A stretch of DNA of 64,000 nucleotides from Variovorax sp. OV700 (GTDB lineage Bacteria; Pseudomonadota; Gammaproteobacteria; Burkholderiales; Burkholderiaceae_C): NCBI RefSeq assembly GCF_900099805.1, contig NZ_FNDR01000009.1:207246-271245 (forward strand), written 5' to 3'. A program made the translations under genes and the position numbers. Under the pieces are notes generated by a model, which saw nothing but the letters and a program-made list of their open reading frames with translations, was not told where the DNA came from and searched no databases. Below are positions 51,812 through 60,618 of the stretch, one piece after another (position 1 is the stretch's first letter; each line of letters opens with the position of its first letter).

Positions 51812-52672
51812 ATGCCTGCCCGCCGTTTTGCGCTCTATCTCGACCTGATTCGCTGGAACCGCCCCGCGGGCTGGCTGCTGCTGCTTTGGCCCACGCTGGG
51901 GGCGCTCTGGTTTGCATCGGAGGGTTGGCCGGGCTGGCATCTGCTGGCCGTGTTCGTGCTGGGCACCATCCTCATGCGCAGCGCGGGCTGCTGCGTCAAC
52001 GACGTGGCCGACCGCGACTTCGACCGCCACGTGAAGCGGACCGCGCAGCGGCCGGTGACCAGCGGCGCGGTTTCTGTCAGGGAAGCGCTGCTGCTCGGTG
52101 CGATGCTAGCGCTGCTGGCCTTCGCTCTGGTGCTCACGACCAATCGGCTCACCATTCTCTGGTCGTTCGCGGCGCTGGCCATCACGCTGGCCTATCCGTT
52201 TGCCAAGCGCTTCGTCTCGGTCCCGCAGGCGGTGCTGGGTATTGCCTTCAGCTTCGGCATTCCGATGGCTTTTGCGGCGGTGCAATCCACGGTACCGGTG
52301 TTCGCTGGCTGGCTGCTGGCCGGCAACCTGTTCTGGGTGCTGGCCTACGACACCGAATATGCAATGGTCGACCGCGACGACGACCTCAAGATCGGCATGA
52401 AGACGTCGGCAATCACCTTCGGCCGCTTCGACGTGGCGGCGGTGATGGCGAGCTACGCGATCTTCCTGGCCGTCTGGGCGTGGGCCGGCGCCAGCCGGGG
52501 CCTGGGCGCGGTGTTTTTCGCCGCCATTGGCATCGCCGCGGCGCAGGCCGCCTGGCACTGGCAGCTGATTCGCGGCCGCACCCGCGACGGCTGCTTCAAG
52601 GCCTTCCGTCTGAACCACTGGCTCGGCTTCACGGTGTTCGCCGGCATCGCGGCCGGCTATGCGCTGAAGTAG
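51812..52672 (+). CDS. ubiA: 4-hydroxybenzoate polyprenyltransferase
   Basis: Membrane enzyme that prenylates 4-hydroxybenzoate in ubiquinone synthesis. The 286-residue protein has about eight helices and the two Asp-rich motifs for Mg-polyprenyl-diphosphate binding: CCVNDVADRDFDRHV and AYDTEYAMVDRDDDLKIG. The start ATG at 51812 (MPARRFALYLDLIRWNRPAG) is normal. It converges with proC, with 21 bases between stops. Confidence 0.95.
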   Translation: MPARRFALYLDLIRWNRPAGWLLLLWPTLGALWFASEGWPGWHLLAVFVLGTILMRSAGCCVNDVADRDFDRHVKRTAQRPVTSGAVSVREALLLGAMLALLAFALVLTTNRLTILWSFAALAITLAYPFAKRFVSVPQAVLGIAFSFGIPMAFAAVQSTVPVFAGWLLAGNLFWVLAYDTEYAMVDRDDDLKIGMKTSAITFGRFDVAAVMASYAIFLAVWAWAGASRGLGAVFFAAIGIAAAQAAWHWQLIRGRTRDGCFKAFRLNHWLGFTVFAGIAAGYALK

Positions 52673-52693
52673 ATCGGACGATGGGCGGGGCCC

Positions 52694-53551
52694 TCAGGCC
52701 TTGCCGAATTCCTCGCCCAGTTCGGCCGCGCGCTTCTGCGCTGCGCGAATGGCGGTCTTGAACTTTGCCTTGACGTCGGCCCCCTCGAGCGAGGTGAGCG
52801 CCGCATGGGTCGTTCCGCCCTTCGAGGTCACGCGTTCGCGCAGCACCGATGGCGGCTCGGTGGCGCTGTGCGCCAGTGCCGAGGCCCCGGTGAAGGTGCC
52901 GATGGCCAGTCGCTGGGCCTGATCGGGCGACAGGCCCATTTCGACGCCGGCTTCGGTCATGGCCTCGATGAAATAGAACACATAGGCAGGGCCCGAGCCG
53001 GACATGGCCGTGACCGCGTCGAGCGCGGCTTCGTCGTCGACCCAGAGCAGCTCGCCGGTCGGCGCCAGCAGTTGCCCGACCAGGGCGCGATCGGCCGCGT
53101 CCACCCCGGCGCGTGCATAGAGGCCGGTCATGCCCTGGCCGACCAGCGCGGGTGTGTTGGGCATGGCGCGCACCACGCGTTCGCTGCCGAGCCAGCGCGC
53201 AATGCTGCCCGACGGAATGCCTGCCGCCACGCTCAGGTGCAGCGCGTTTTCGGCGAACGGGCGCACCGGCAGGGCCGCGTCCGCAAAAGTCTGCGGCTTG
53301 ACCGCCCACACGACCACGGCGCAGCGCGAAAGAGCTTCGCTGGCCTCGGTGTGTGCGGTGATGTGAAAGGACTGCGCCAGCTTCCGGCGAGCCTCCTCGA
53401 AAGGCTCGACCACCTCGAAGGCGTCGGCGGGCGTGCCCTGCTTGATGAGGCCGCCGATGATGGCGCTGGCCATGTTGCCGCCGCCGATGAAGGCAATGGG
53501 AGGGAGCGGCGCCGGGCCGGTGCGGGGCAGGAATGTGACGGCAATGGTCAT
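52694..53551 (-). CDS. proC: Pyrroline-5-carboxylate reductase
   Basis: Reduces pyrroline-5-carboxylate to proline using NAD(P)H. The 285-residue protein shows PIAFIGGGNMASAIIGGL (dinucleotide motif, residues about 19-36), VVWAVKPQ, RAMPNTPALVGQGMTGLY and DAVTAMSGSGPAYVFYFIEAM, the family signature. The start at 53551 overlaps the stop of the preceding phytase-like gene by 4 bases; the longer frame is a shadow. It converges with ubiA. Confidence 0.95.
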   Translation of the reverse strand: MTIAVTFLPRTGPAPLPPIAFIGGGNMASAIIGGLIKQGTPADAFEVVEPFEEARRKLAQSFHITAHTEASEALSRCAVVVWAVKPQTFADAALPVRPFAENALHLSVAAGIPSGSIARWLGSERVVRAMPNTPALVGQGMTGLYARAGVDAADRALVGQLLAPTGELLWVDDEAALDAVTAMSGSGPAYVFYFIEAMTEAGVEMGLSPDQAQRLAIGTFTGASALAHSATEPPSVLRERVTSKGGTTHAALTSLEGADVKAKFKTAIRAAQKRAAELGEEFGKA

Positions 53552-54720
53552 GGTCGGTCGGTGTATTCGAATGCCGCGAACTGGGTTGTCTGCAGCGGGT
53601 TGAAATTGTCGTCGCTCACCACCACCAGCATGCGTTTGCCGTCCGGCAGCGCCGGCCCCCAGCACATGCCTTCGGTGTTGTCCAAGCGCGAAAGGCCGAG
53701 CTGGGCGAAGTCGGCGACCAGCGTCTTCGTCGCGGGGCGATGGTTGCCCGCGGCGAGCGCGCCGATGTCCAGCACGTCGGTGGCGTCACGGGTATCGATC
53801 TCGTACAGGCGCAGCGAGTTTCCGGCGCCCGTGGCATAGGCGCGTTCCAGCACCAGCATGCGGTCGGCATCGAGCATCAGGACCTCGCTGATGCCATTGT
53901 CGGCAAGGCTGCCGGAAATCAGCGGCCGCAGCGGAATCGCATCGGGAACATAGGCAATCTGGCGTGTGGCCTGACCCGTTTCCAGGTCCATGCGGGTCAG
54001 CCGGCAAGGGCCGCCCGGCGCTTTGGTGGTGGGAATCGGGCCGTCCTGGATCAGCGCGTTTTCCATGGCGAGCCAGGCGTGGCGGCCGTCGGGCGTCAGC
54101 GCCAGGCCCTCCAGTCCCAGGTTGTCGCGCGGGCCGCGGCGCTGCAATGCGTCGGCTTTGAACATGGCCGGAAGGGCGAACTCGCGCAGCAGGCGGCCGT
54201 CGTGTGCCGATTCGTAGAAAGCCGGCCCGAATCCTCGGGTTACGTCGCCTTCGCTGGTCCAGAGCAGGGTTCCGGTATTTGGGCGCAGGCGCAGCGCTTC
54301 TGGGTCCGGCACGGGCGTCTGGGCGTCGGCGCTGCGGCGCGCGAGCCATAGGCCGCCCCCTGGGCGTTGCAATTGCACGACGCTCTTTGGGACGGGCGGC
54401 CGGAGCCAAGGCGGTGCCCACTGCGCGGTGTAGAAGCGGGCGGGGTTCAGGTCCGATCGGTCATCACTGAGAAGGACGTACTCACTTCTTTCTGCGTCGT
54501 AGTCGATGCCGGAGAGGCCTCCAGCAGTGGTGCCTTGTATATTCAGCCGATGCGGCCAGTAGGCCTCGGCCAAGTGGCGCAGCCGAATCGGCGTGACAGA
54601 GGGGATCACCGGGCTGCCGCAGCCTGCCAGTCCCAGCCCCGCAGCGGCGGCCGCACAGGCCAGCATGCTGCGGCGCAGGGGAGATGCGGGAGCTACGAGG
54701 CCTGAATTGACGGTGCGCAC
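53548..54720 (-). CDS. Phytase-like / esterase-like lipoprotein
   Basis: A 390-residue protein with a lipoprotein signal (SMLACAAAAAGLGLAGCGS; lipobox LAGC). The rest matches the 'esterase-like activity of phytase' family, a beta-propeller-type fold with repeats such as GGLSGIDYDAERSEYVLLSDDR, NLGLEGLALTPDGRHAWLAMENAL and DNTEGMCWGPALPDGKRMLVVVSDDNF, with Asp/Glu likely binding Ca2+. Substrate unknown. The stop overlaps the proC start. It lies divergent to rplN, with 213 bases in between that carry the spc promoter. Confidence 0.85.
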   Translation of the reverse strand: MRTVNSGLVAPASPLRRSMLACAAAAAGLGLAGCGSPVIPSVTPIRLRHLAEAYWPHRLNIQGTTAGGLSGIDYDAERSEYVLLSDDRSDLNPARFYTAQWAPPWLRPPVPKSVVQLQRPGGGLWLARRSADAQTPVPDPEALRLRPNTGTLLWTSEGDVTRGFGPAFYESAHDGRLLREFALPAMFKADALQRRGPRDNLGLEGLALTPDGRHAWLAMENALIQDGPIPTTKAPGGPCRLTRMDLETGQATRQIAYVPDAIPLRPLISGSLADNGISEVLMLDADRMLVLERAYATGAGNSLRLYEIDTRDATDVLDIGALAAGNHRPATKTLVADFAQLGLSRLDNTEGMCWGPALPDGKRMLVVVSDDNFNPLQTTQFAAFEYTDRP

Positions 54721-54762
54721 GCCTCCAAGTCTAGTTCTTGTGCATTTCGCCTCAGAAGGCAG

Positions 54763-54791
54763 TTGACATGCCCTGGGCCCCGTGCAACAAT
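54763..54791 (+). promoter_or_regulatory. Sigma-70-type promoter of the spc operon
   Basis: A perfect -35 TTGACA at 54763-54768 and a -10 AACAAT at 54786-54791 (4 of 6 consensus bases), separated by 17 bases. It gives a 5' leader of about 135 bases before rplN, with a hairpin at 54797-54818 and another at 54840-54856. Confidence 0.75.
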
Positions 54792-54796
54792 CGCAG

Positions 54797-54818
54797 GCTT
54801 CGCTTCAAAAGGCGAAGC
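54797..54818 (+). other. Leader hairpin upstream of rplN
   Basis: GCTTCGC (54797-54803) pairs with GCGAAGC (54812-54818) around an 8-base loop, directly after the predicted transcription start. It may act as a leader structure for regulation or mRNA stability; function unknown. Confidence 0.5.
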
Positions 54819-54933
54819 TTTCAGCCCAAAGCGGAAGTGCCTCGAGTGGTTCGAGGTGCGGACGACGGGCCCAAGACTGACCGCAGCGTTTCCCTCCCGG
54901 AGGCGCATCGGTACAAGTTGGGAACTACTAGCA

Positions 54934-55302
54934 ATGATCCAAACTGAATCCCGGCTCGAAGTGGCCGACAACACAGGCGCGAAGTCCGTCCTGTGTATCA
55001 AGGTGCTCGGTGGCTCCAAGCGGCGTTACGCCAGCGTGGGCGACGTCATCAAGGTGAGCATCAAGGAAGCCGCTCCGCGTGGTCGCGTCAAGAAGGGCGA
55101 GATCTACAGCGCAGTGGTGGTCCGCACCGCCAAGGGCATCCGTCGCGCCGACGGTTCCCTCGTCAAATTCGATGGCAACGCAGCCGTGTTGCTCAACGCC
55201 AAGCTGGAGCCTATCGGCACCCGCATCTTCGGACCGGTGACGCGCGAGCTGCGCACCGAAAAGTTCATGAAGATCGTGTCGCTGGCCCCCGAAGTTCTGT
55301 AA
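54934..55302 (+). CDS. rplN: Ribosomal protein uL14
   Basis: Large-subunit protein L14, 122 residues. [46 protein letters not shown] is diagnostic. It is the first gene of the spc cluster here: the S10-operon genes (rpsJ to rpsQ), usually directly upstream, are absent and replaced by an opposite-strand lipoprotein gene. The frame upstream of the ATG at 54934 is non-coding. Confidence 0.98.
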
Positions 55303-55315
55303 GGACAACAACGCC

Positions 55316-55648
55316 ATGAACAAGATTCGCAAAGGCGACCAGGTCATCGTGTTGGCCGGGCGCGACAAGGGCAAGCGCGGCACCGTCTCGCTTCGCAAGG
55401 ATGATTCGCACCTCGTCGTCGAGGGCGTGAACATCGTCAAGAAGCACGCCAAGCCGAACCCCCTCAAGGGTACGACCGGCGGCATCGTCGAAAAGACCAT
55501 GCCCATTCACCAATCCAACGTGGCGATCTTCAATGCCGCGACCGGCAAGGCCGATCGCGTGGGCATCAAGATCACCCAGGGTGCTGACGGCAAGCGCGTG
55601 GCTGTTCGCGTCTTCAAGTCGAGCGGCGACGAAATCAAGTTCGCCTAA
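55316..55648 (+). CDS. rplX: Ribosomal protein uL24
   Basis: Large-subunit protein L24 (110 residues), an assembly initiator binding the 5' region of 23S rRNA. The KOW motif is visible: [21 protein letters not shown], then [15 protein letters not shown]. Gap to rplN is 13 bases. Confidence 0.98.
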
Positions 55649-55659
55649 GAGGTACTCAC

Positions 55660-56199
55660 ATGGCACGTCTCCAACAACACTATCGCGAAAAGATCGCGAA
55701 AGACCTGACGGAAAAGTTCGGCTACAAGTCGCCGATGCAGGTCCCCCGCCTCACCAAGATCACGCTCAACATGGGCGTGGGTGAAGCTGTCGCCGACAAG
55801 AAGGTTCTCGACAACGCTGTCGCCGACCTGACCAAGATCGCCGGCCAGAAGCCCGTGGTCACTAAGTCGAAGAAGGCCATCGCCGGTTTCAAGATCCGCG
55901 AAAACCAGCCCATCGGCTGCATGGTCACGCTGCGTGGCGTGCAGATGTATGAGTTCCTGGACCGTTTCGTGACCATCGCGCTGCCGCGTGTTCGCGACTT
56001 CCGCGGCATCTCGGGCCGTGCGTTCGACGGCCGTGGCAACTACAACATCGGCGTCAAGGAACAGATCATTTTCCCCGAGATCGAATACGACAAGGTCGAT
56101 GCCCTGCGCGGTCTCAACATCAGCATCACGACGACGGCCAAGACCGATGAAGAAGCCAAGGCGCTTCTCGCTGGTTTCCGTTTCCCGTTCAAGAACTGA
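55660..56199 (+). CDS. rplE: Ribosomal protein uL5
   Basis: Large-subunit protein L5 (179 residues), binding 5S rRNA. MQVPRLTKITLNMGVGEAVADKKVLDNA and GFKIRENQPIGCMVTLRG are typical. In E. coli the start of the rplE message is the S8 feedback site; I see no obvious copy of that structure but cannot exclude it. Confidence 0.98.
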   Translation: MARLQQHYREKIAKDLTEKFGYKSPMQVPRLTKITLNMGVGEAVADKKVLDNAVADLTKIAGQKPVVTKSKKAIAGFKIRENQPIGCMVTLRGVQMYEFLDRFVTIALPRVRDFRGISGRAFDGRGNYNIGVKEQIIFPEIEYDKVDALRGLNISITTTAKTDEEAKALLAGFRFPFKN

Positions 56200-56207
56200 G
56201 GCGAACC

Positions 56208-56513
56208 GTGGCTAAACAATCCCTGATCCAACGCGAACTCAAGCGCGACAAGCTGGTCGCCAAGTACGCTGCGAAGCACGCGGAACTGAAGGCAATTTCC
56301 AACGACCTGAAGAAGAGCGACGAAGAGCGCGCTGCTGCCCGCCTGGGCCTGCAAAAGCTCCCGCGCAACGCGAACCCCACGCGTCAGCGCAACCGTTGCG
56401 AAATCACCGGTCGCCCGCGTGGCACCTTCCGTCAATTCGGTCTGGCCCGCGCCAAGATCCGCGAACTGGCTTTCAATGGCGACATCCCCGGTGTCACCAA
56501 GGCCAGCTGGTAA
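56208..56513 (+). CDS. rpsN: Ribosomal protein uS14
   Basis: Small-subunit protein S14, 101 residues, of the zinc-free (C-minus) type: no CxxC pair is present. RNANPTRQRNRCEITGRPRGTFRQFGLARAKIRELA is the family signature. Confidence 0.98.
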   Translation: MAKQSLIQRELKRDKLVAKYAAKHAELKAISNDLKKSDEERAAARLGLQKLPRNANPTRQRNRCEITGRPRGTFRQFGLARAKIRELAFNGDIPGVTKASW

Positions 56514-56533
56514 GCCAGGCAGGAGCAAACAAC

Positions 56534-56929
56534 ATGAGCATGAGTGATCCCATTGCCGACCTGCTGACGCGTATCCGTAACGCGCAGATGGTGGCGAAGC
56601 CCACTGTGTCGATCCCGTCTTCCAAGGTGAAGGCTGCGATTGCACAGGTCCTGAAGGACGAAGGCTACATCGACGGCTTTGAAGTGAAGACCGAAGCCGG
56701 CAAGTCCGAACTCGTCATCACCTTGAAGTACTACGCTGGCCGCCCGGTCATCGAGCGCATCGAGCGCGTGAGCCGCCCCGGCCTGCGCGTCTACAAGGCC
56801 AGTGCTTCCATTCCGCAAGTCCAGAACGGCCTCGGCGTTGCGATCGTCACGACCCCCAAGGGCGTGATGACGGACCGCAAGGCACGCGCTACCGGTGTCG
56901 GTGGCGAAGTGCTGTGCTACGTCGCCTAA
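56534..56929 (+). CDS. rpsH: Ribosomal protein uS8
   Basis: Small-subunit protein S8 (131 residues): MSMSDPIADLLTRIRNAQ at the start and GLGVAIVTTPKGVMTDRKARATGVGGEVLCYVA at the end. S8 represses the spc operon in E. coli. The start at 56534 has AGGAG nearby; the ORF continues upstream only through rpsN. Confidence 0.98.
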   Translation: MSMSDPIADLLTRIRNAQMVAKPTVSIPSSKVKAAIAQVLKDEGYIDGFEVKTEAGKSELVITLKYYAGRPVIERIERVSRPGLRVYKASASIPQVQNGLGVAIVTTPKGVMTDRKARATGVGGEVLCYVA

Positions 56930-56953
56930 CCGAGACATCGAGGAGTAACTGAA

Positions 56954-57487
56954 ATGTCCCGAGTAGGAAAAATGCCGATCACCATCCCCGCAGGCGTGGA
57001 TGTGTCGATCAAGGAAGACCAGATCAGCGTCAAGGGCACGGGCGGCACGCTCAACCTTGCACGCAATGCACTGGTCAAGGTCGTCAGCAATGACGGCAAG
57101 CTGAATTTCGAGCCCGCCAACGAGTCGCGTGAAGCGAATGCGATGAGCGGCACGATCCGTCAGCTGGTGAACAACATGGTGGTTGGCGTGACCAAGGGCT
57201 TCGAGAAGAAGCTCAACCTGGTCGGCGTCGGCTACAAGGCCGCGGCGTCCAACAACAAGTTGAACCTGCAAGTCGGTTATTCGCACCCGGTCAACATCGA
57301 AATGCCGCAAGGCATCACGGTGGCCACCGCGACCCCGACCGAAATCGTGATCAAGGGTGCTGACCGTCAGCGCGTTGGTCAAATCGCCGCTGAGATCCGC
57401 GCTGTTCGTCCGCCTGAGCCTTACAAGGGCAAGGGCATCCGTTATTCGGACGAGAAGATCGTGATCAAAGAGACCAAGAAGAAGTAA
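56954..57487 (+). CDS. rplF: Ribosomal protein uL6
   Basis: Large-subunit protein L6 (177 residues) with two homologous beta domains. MSRVGKMPITIPAGVDVSI and the C-terminal IRAVRPPEPYKGKGIRY are diagnostic. Confidence 0.98.
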   Translation: MSRVGKMPITIPAGVDVSIKEDQISVKGTGGTLNLARNALVKVVSNDGKLNFEPANESREANAMSGTIRQLVNNMVVGVTKGFEKKLNLVGVGYKAAASNNKLNLQVGYSHPVNIEMPQGITVATATPTEIVIKGADRQRVGQIAAEIRAVRPPEPYKGKGIRYSDEKIVIKETKKK

Positions 57488-57498
57488 GGGGCAGCAAA

Positions 57499-57867
57499 AT
57501 GATGTTGACCAAAAAAGCACAGCGTCTTCGCCGCTCGCGCCAGACCCGCATTCGCATCGCGACGCAGGGCGTGGCCCGTCTGACGGTGAACCGCACCAAC
57601 CTGCACATCTACGCCACCGTCATCTCCGACGACGGCACCAAGGTGATTGCCACCGCATCGACGGCCGAAGCCGAAGTGCGCACCGCACTCGGCGGCTCGG
57701 GCAAGGGCGGCAATGCCGCCGCTGCAACGGCCATCGGCAAGCGCATCGCTGAAAAGGCGAAGGCTGCCGGCGTCGAGAAGGTCGCCTTCGACCGCGCAGG
57801 TTTTGCGTACCACGGCCGCGTCAAGGCGCTGGCCGATGCGGCTCGCGAAGCCGGTCTGCAGTTCTAA
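57499..57867 (+). CDS. rplR: Ribosomal protein uL18
   Basis: 5S rRNA-binding protein L18 (122 residues). RLRRSRQTRIRI, RLTVNRTNLHIYATVI and VEKVAFDRAGFAYHGRVKALADAAREAGLQF match the family. A start at the next codon (57502) is equally possible. Confidence 0.97.
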   Translation: MMLTKKAQRLRRSRQTRIRIATQGVARLTVNRTNLHIYATVISDDGTKVIATASTAEAEVRTALGGSGKGGNAAAATAIGKRIAEKAKAAGVEKVAFDRAGFAYHGRVKALADAAREAGLQF

Positions 57868-57885
57868 CCGGACACGAGATTCAAA

Positions 57886-58404
57886 ATGGCAAAGATTCAA
57901 GCAAGAACGCAGAACGAAGGCCCTGAAGACGGTTTGCGCGAGAAGATGATCGCGATCAACCGCGTCACCAAGGTGGTGAAGGGTGGTCGTATCCTCGGTT
58001 TCGCAGCACTGACCGTCGTGGGCGACGGCGAAGGCCGCGTCGGCATGGGCAAGGGCAAGTCGAAGGAAGTGCCTGCTGCCGTGCAGAAGGCAATGGAAGA
58101 AGCCCGCCGCAACCTGGCCAAGATCTCGATCAAGAACGGCACGCTGCATCACCGCGTGACGGGCCATTGGGGCGCTGCCTCGGTGGTCATGATCCCGGCC
58201 CCGAAGGGTACCGGCATCATCGCCGGCGGCCCGATGCGCGCCGTGTTCGAAGTCATGGGCATCACCGACATCGTGGCCAAGAGCCATGGTTCGTCGAACC
58301 CCTACAACATGGTTCGCGCCACGCTCGACGGGTTGAAGAACTCGACGACCGCGTCCGAAGTGGCTGCCAAGCGCGGCCTGACCGTCGAAGAAATCTTCGC
58401 CTGA
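57886..58404 (+). CDS. rpsE: Ribosomal protein uS5
   Basis: Small-subunit protein S5 (172 residues). The double-stranded RNA-binding part reads MIAINRVTKVVKGGRILGFAALTVVGDGEGRVGMGKGKSKEVPAAVQKA, and the C-terminal domain includes SSNPYNMVRATLDGL. Confidence 0.98.
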   Translation: MAKIQARTQNEGPEDGLREKMIAINRVTKVVKGGRILGFAALTVVGDGEGRVGMGKGKSKEVPAAVQKAMEEARRNLAKISIKNGTLHHRVTGHWGAASVVMIPAPKGTGIIAGGPMRAVFEVMGITDIVAKSHGSSNPYNMVRATLDGLKNSTTASEVAAKRGLTVEEIFA

Positions 58405-58439
58405 GCGCAAGCTCTCGCAAGGCTGAAGGAAGCATTCAA

Positions 58440-58625
58440 ATGACGACGCAACAACAAACCCTCAAGGTGCAATTGGTCAAGAGCCCGATTGGCACCAAGG
58501 AATCGCATCGCGCGACCGTGCGTGGCCTCGGCCTGCGCAAGCTCAACAGCGTGAGCGAGCTGCAAGACACCCCGGCGGTGCGCGGCATGATCAACAAGAT
58601 CAGTTATCTGGTCAAAGTTCTGTAA
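58440..58625 (+). CDS. rpmD: Ribosomal protein uL30
   Basis: Small protein L30 (61 residues): LKVQLVKSPIGTKESHRATVRGLGLRKLNSVSELQDTPAVRGMINKISYLVKVL. The ATG at 58440 is chosen because it gives the normal size; the frame to 58167 is a shadow of rpsE. Confidence 0.96.
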   Translation: MTTQQQTLKVQLVKSPIGTKESHRATVRGLGLRKLNSVSELQDTPAVRGMINKISYLVKVL

Positions 58626-58636
58626 GAGAGACTGAT

Positions 58637-59068
58637 ATGGAACTCAATGGCATCAAGCCGGCGGATGGCGCCAAGCACGCCAAGCGCCGTGTCGGCCGCG
58701 GTATCGGCTCCGGTATCGGCAAGACCGCAGGTCGCGGTCACAAGGGTCAGAAGTCGCGCGCAGGCGGTTTCCACAAGGTCGGCTTCGAAGGCGGTCAAAT
58801 GCCGCTGCAGCGCCGCCTGCCGAAGCGCGGTTTCAAGTCGCACCTGCTGAAGTTCAACGCCGAAGTCACGCTGACTGCCCTCGAGCAGCTCGGCCTGGCC
58901 GAAGTCGATGTCCTGGCGCTCAAGCAAGCCGGCCTCGTGGGCCAGCTCGCCAAGGTCGTCAAGATCATCAAGACCGGTGAACTCACCAAGGCCGTCAAGC
59001 TGACGGGCGTGGGCGCAACCGCTGGTGCCAAGGCTGCGATCGAAGCAGCCGGCGGCAGCATCGCCTGA
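58637..59068 (+). CDS. rplO: Ribosomal protein uL15
   Basis: Protein L15 (143 residues), with the glycine-rich N-terminal region RRVGRGIGSGIGKTAGRGHKGQKSRAGGFHKVGFEGGQMPLQRRLPKRGF that enters the 23S rRNA core. Precedes secY by 26 bases. Confidence 0.98.
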   Translation: MELNGIKPADGAKHAKRRVGRGIGSGIGKTAGRGHKGQKSRAGGFHKVGFEGGQMPLQRRLPKRGFKSHLLKFNAEVTLTALEQLGLAEVDVLALKQAGLVGQLAKVVKIIKTGELTKAVKLTGVGATAGAKAAIEAAGGSIA

Positions 59069-59094
59069 TCACACTGGACTGAAAGAAGTTCTTC

Positions 59095-60408
59095 GTGGCA
59101 ACTAACGCGGCAACGATCGCAAAAACAGGCAAGTTCGGTGACCTCCGTCGCCGGCTCGTCTTTTTGCTGCTCGCGCTCGTGGTCTACCGGATCGGCGCGC
59201 ACATTCCTGTGCCGGGCATCAACCCGGACCAGTTGGCCGCATTGTTCCAGGGCCAGCAGGGCGGCATTCTGAGCCTGTTCAACATGTTCTCGGGCGGGGC
59301 GCTCTCGCGCTTTACCGTGTTCGCGTTGGGGATCATGCCGTACATCTCGGCGTCGATCATCATGCAGCTGATGACCTACGTGCTTCCGACCTTCGAGCAA
59401 TTGAAAAAGGAAGGCGAGGCCGGACGCCGCAAGATCACGCAGTACACGCGCTACGGTGCGCTCGGCCTGGCTTTGTTCCAGTCGTTCAGCATCGCAGTGG
59501 CTCTCGAATCGTCGGCTGGCCTCGTCATCGCTCCCGGTTTCGGCTTCCGCCTGACCGCGATGGTGAGCCTCACGGCAGGTTCGATGTTCCTGATGTGGCT
59601 CGGCGAGCAGATCACCGAACGCGGCCTGGGCAACGGCATCTCGATCCTGATCTTTGCAGGTATCGCGGCCGGCTTGCCGAACGCCATTGGCGGCCTGGCT
59701 TCGCTGGTGACTACCGGTGCAATGAATCCGATCATCGCGCTCTTCATCATTGCGATCGTGGTGCTGGTCACCTACTTCGTGGTGTTCGTCGAACGCGGCC
59801 AGCGCAAGATCCTCGTGAACTATGCGCGGCGCCAGGTCGGCAACAAGGTCTATGGCGGCCAGTCGTCGCACCTGCCCTTGAAGTTGAACATGGCCGGTGT
59901 GATTCCGCCGATCTTCGCCTCGTCGATCATCCTGCTGCCCGCAACGGTGGTCGGCTGGTTCAGCACCGGCGAAGGTGGTTTCCGCTGGATCAAGGACGTT
60001 GCCGGCGCACTGCGTCCGGGCGAGCCGATCTACGTGCTGCTGTACGCTGCCGCGATCGTTTTCTTCTGCTTCTTCTACACGGCACTCGTGTTCAACAGCA
60101 AGGAAACGGCCGACAACCTGAAGAAGAGTGGTGCATTCATTCCGGGCATCCGTCCGGGTGACCAGACCGCTCGCTATATCGACAAGATTCTGGTTCGCCT
60201 GACGTTGGCCGGCGCGGTGTACATCACCTTCGTCTGCCTGCTGCCCGAGTTCCTGATCCTGAAGTACAACGTACCGTTCTACTTCGGTGGTACCTCCCTG
60301 CTGATCATCGTGGTCGTCACGATGGACTTCATGGCCCAGGTGCAAAACTACATGATGTCCCAGCAGTACGAATCGCTGCTAAAGAAGGCCAACTTCAAGA
60401 CATCGTAG
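59095..60408 (+). CDS. secY: Protein translocase subunit SecY
   Basis: Channel-forming subunit of the Sec translocon, 437 residues and ten membrane helices. RLVFLLLALVVYRIGAHIPVPGINP and GIMPYISASIIMQLMTYVLPTFEQLKKEGEAGRRKITQYTRYG are SecY signatures, with the plug region near SGGALSRFTVF. The start is a GTG at 59095, unlike the ATG used by neighbours. No infA follows. Confidence 0.98.
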   Translation: MATNAATIAKTGKFGDLRRRLVFLLLALVVYRIGAHIPVPGINPDQLAALFQGQQGGILSLFNMFSGGALSRFTVFALGIMPYISASIIMQLMTYVLPTFEQLKKEGEAGRRKITQYTRYGALGLALFQSFSIAVALESSAGLVIAPGFGFRLTAMVSLTAGSMFLMWLGEQITERGLGNGISILIFAGIAAGLPNAIGGLASLVTTGAMNPIIALFIIAIVVLVTYFVVFVERGQRKILVNYARRQVGNKVYGGQSSHLPLKLNMAGVIPPIFASSIILLPATVVGWFSTGEGGFRWIKDVAGALRPGEPIYVLLYAAAIVFFCFFYTALVFNSKETADNLKKSGAFIPGIRPGDQTARYIDKILVRLTLAGAVYITFVCLLPEFLILKYNVPFYFGGTSLLIIVVVTMDFMAQVQNYMMSQQYESLLKKANFKTS

Positions 60409-60481
60409 GGCTGTGAGTTTCAGTTTGAGAATTTGGGTAGGGGCGGTGTACCGCCACGTTAAACAGTTTTAGGAGAATGAA

Positions 60482-60595
60482 ATGAGAGTTTCGGCTTCGG
60501 TCAAAACCATCTGCCGTAATTGCAAGGTCATCCGCCGTAAAGGTGTGGTGCGTGTGATTTGCACCGACCCGCGCCACAAGCAGCGCCAGGGTTGA
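60482..60595 (+). CDS. rpmJ: Ribosomal protein bL36
   Basis: A 37-residue L36 with the zinc ribbon CRNC ... VRVICTDPRH (three Cys and one His), too short for most ORF callers. It follows secY by 73 bases, with an AGGAGAATG start; a small GGCGGTGTACCGCC hairpin lies in that gap. infA, which sits here in many beta-proteobacteria, is absent. Confidence 0.97.
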   Translation: MRVSASVKTICRNCKVIRRKGVVRVICTDPRHKQRQG

Positions 60596-60618
60596 TTGAA
60601 GAGTATTAGAGGACGCAC

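Noticed and set aside
60442..60455. Terminator between secY and rpmJ
   Set aside because: The GGCGGT/ACCGCC hairpin is not followed by a T tract and the genes are one operon.
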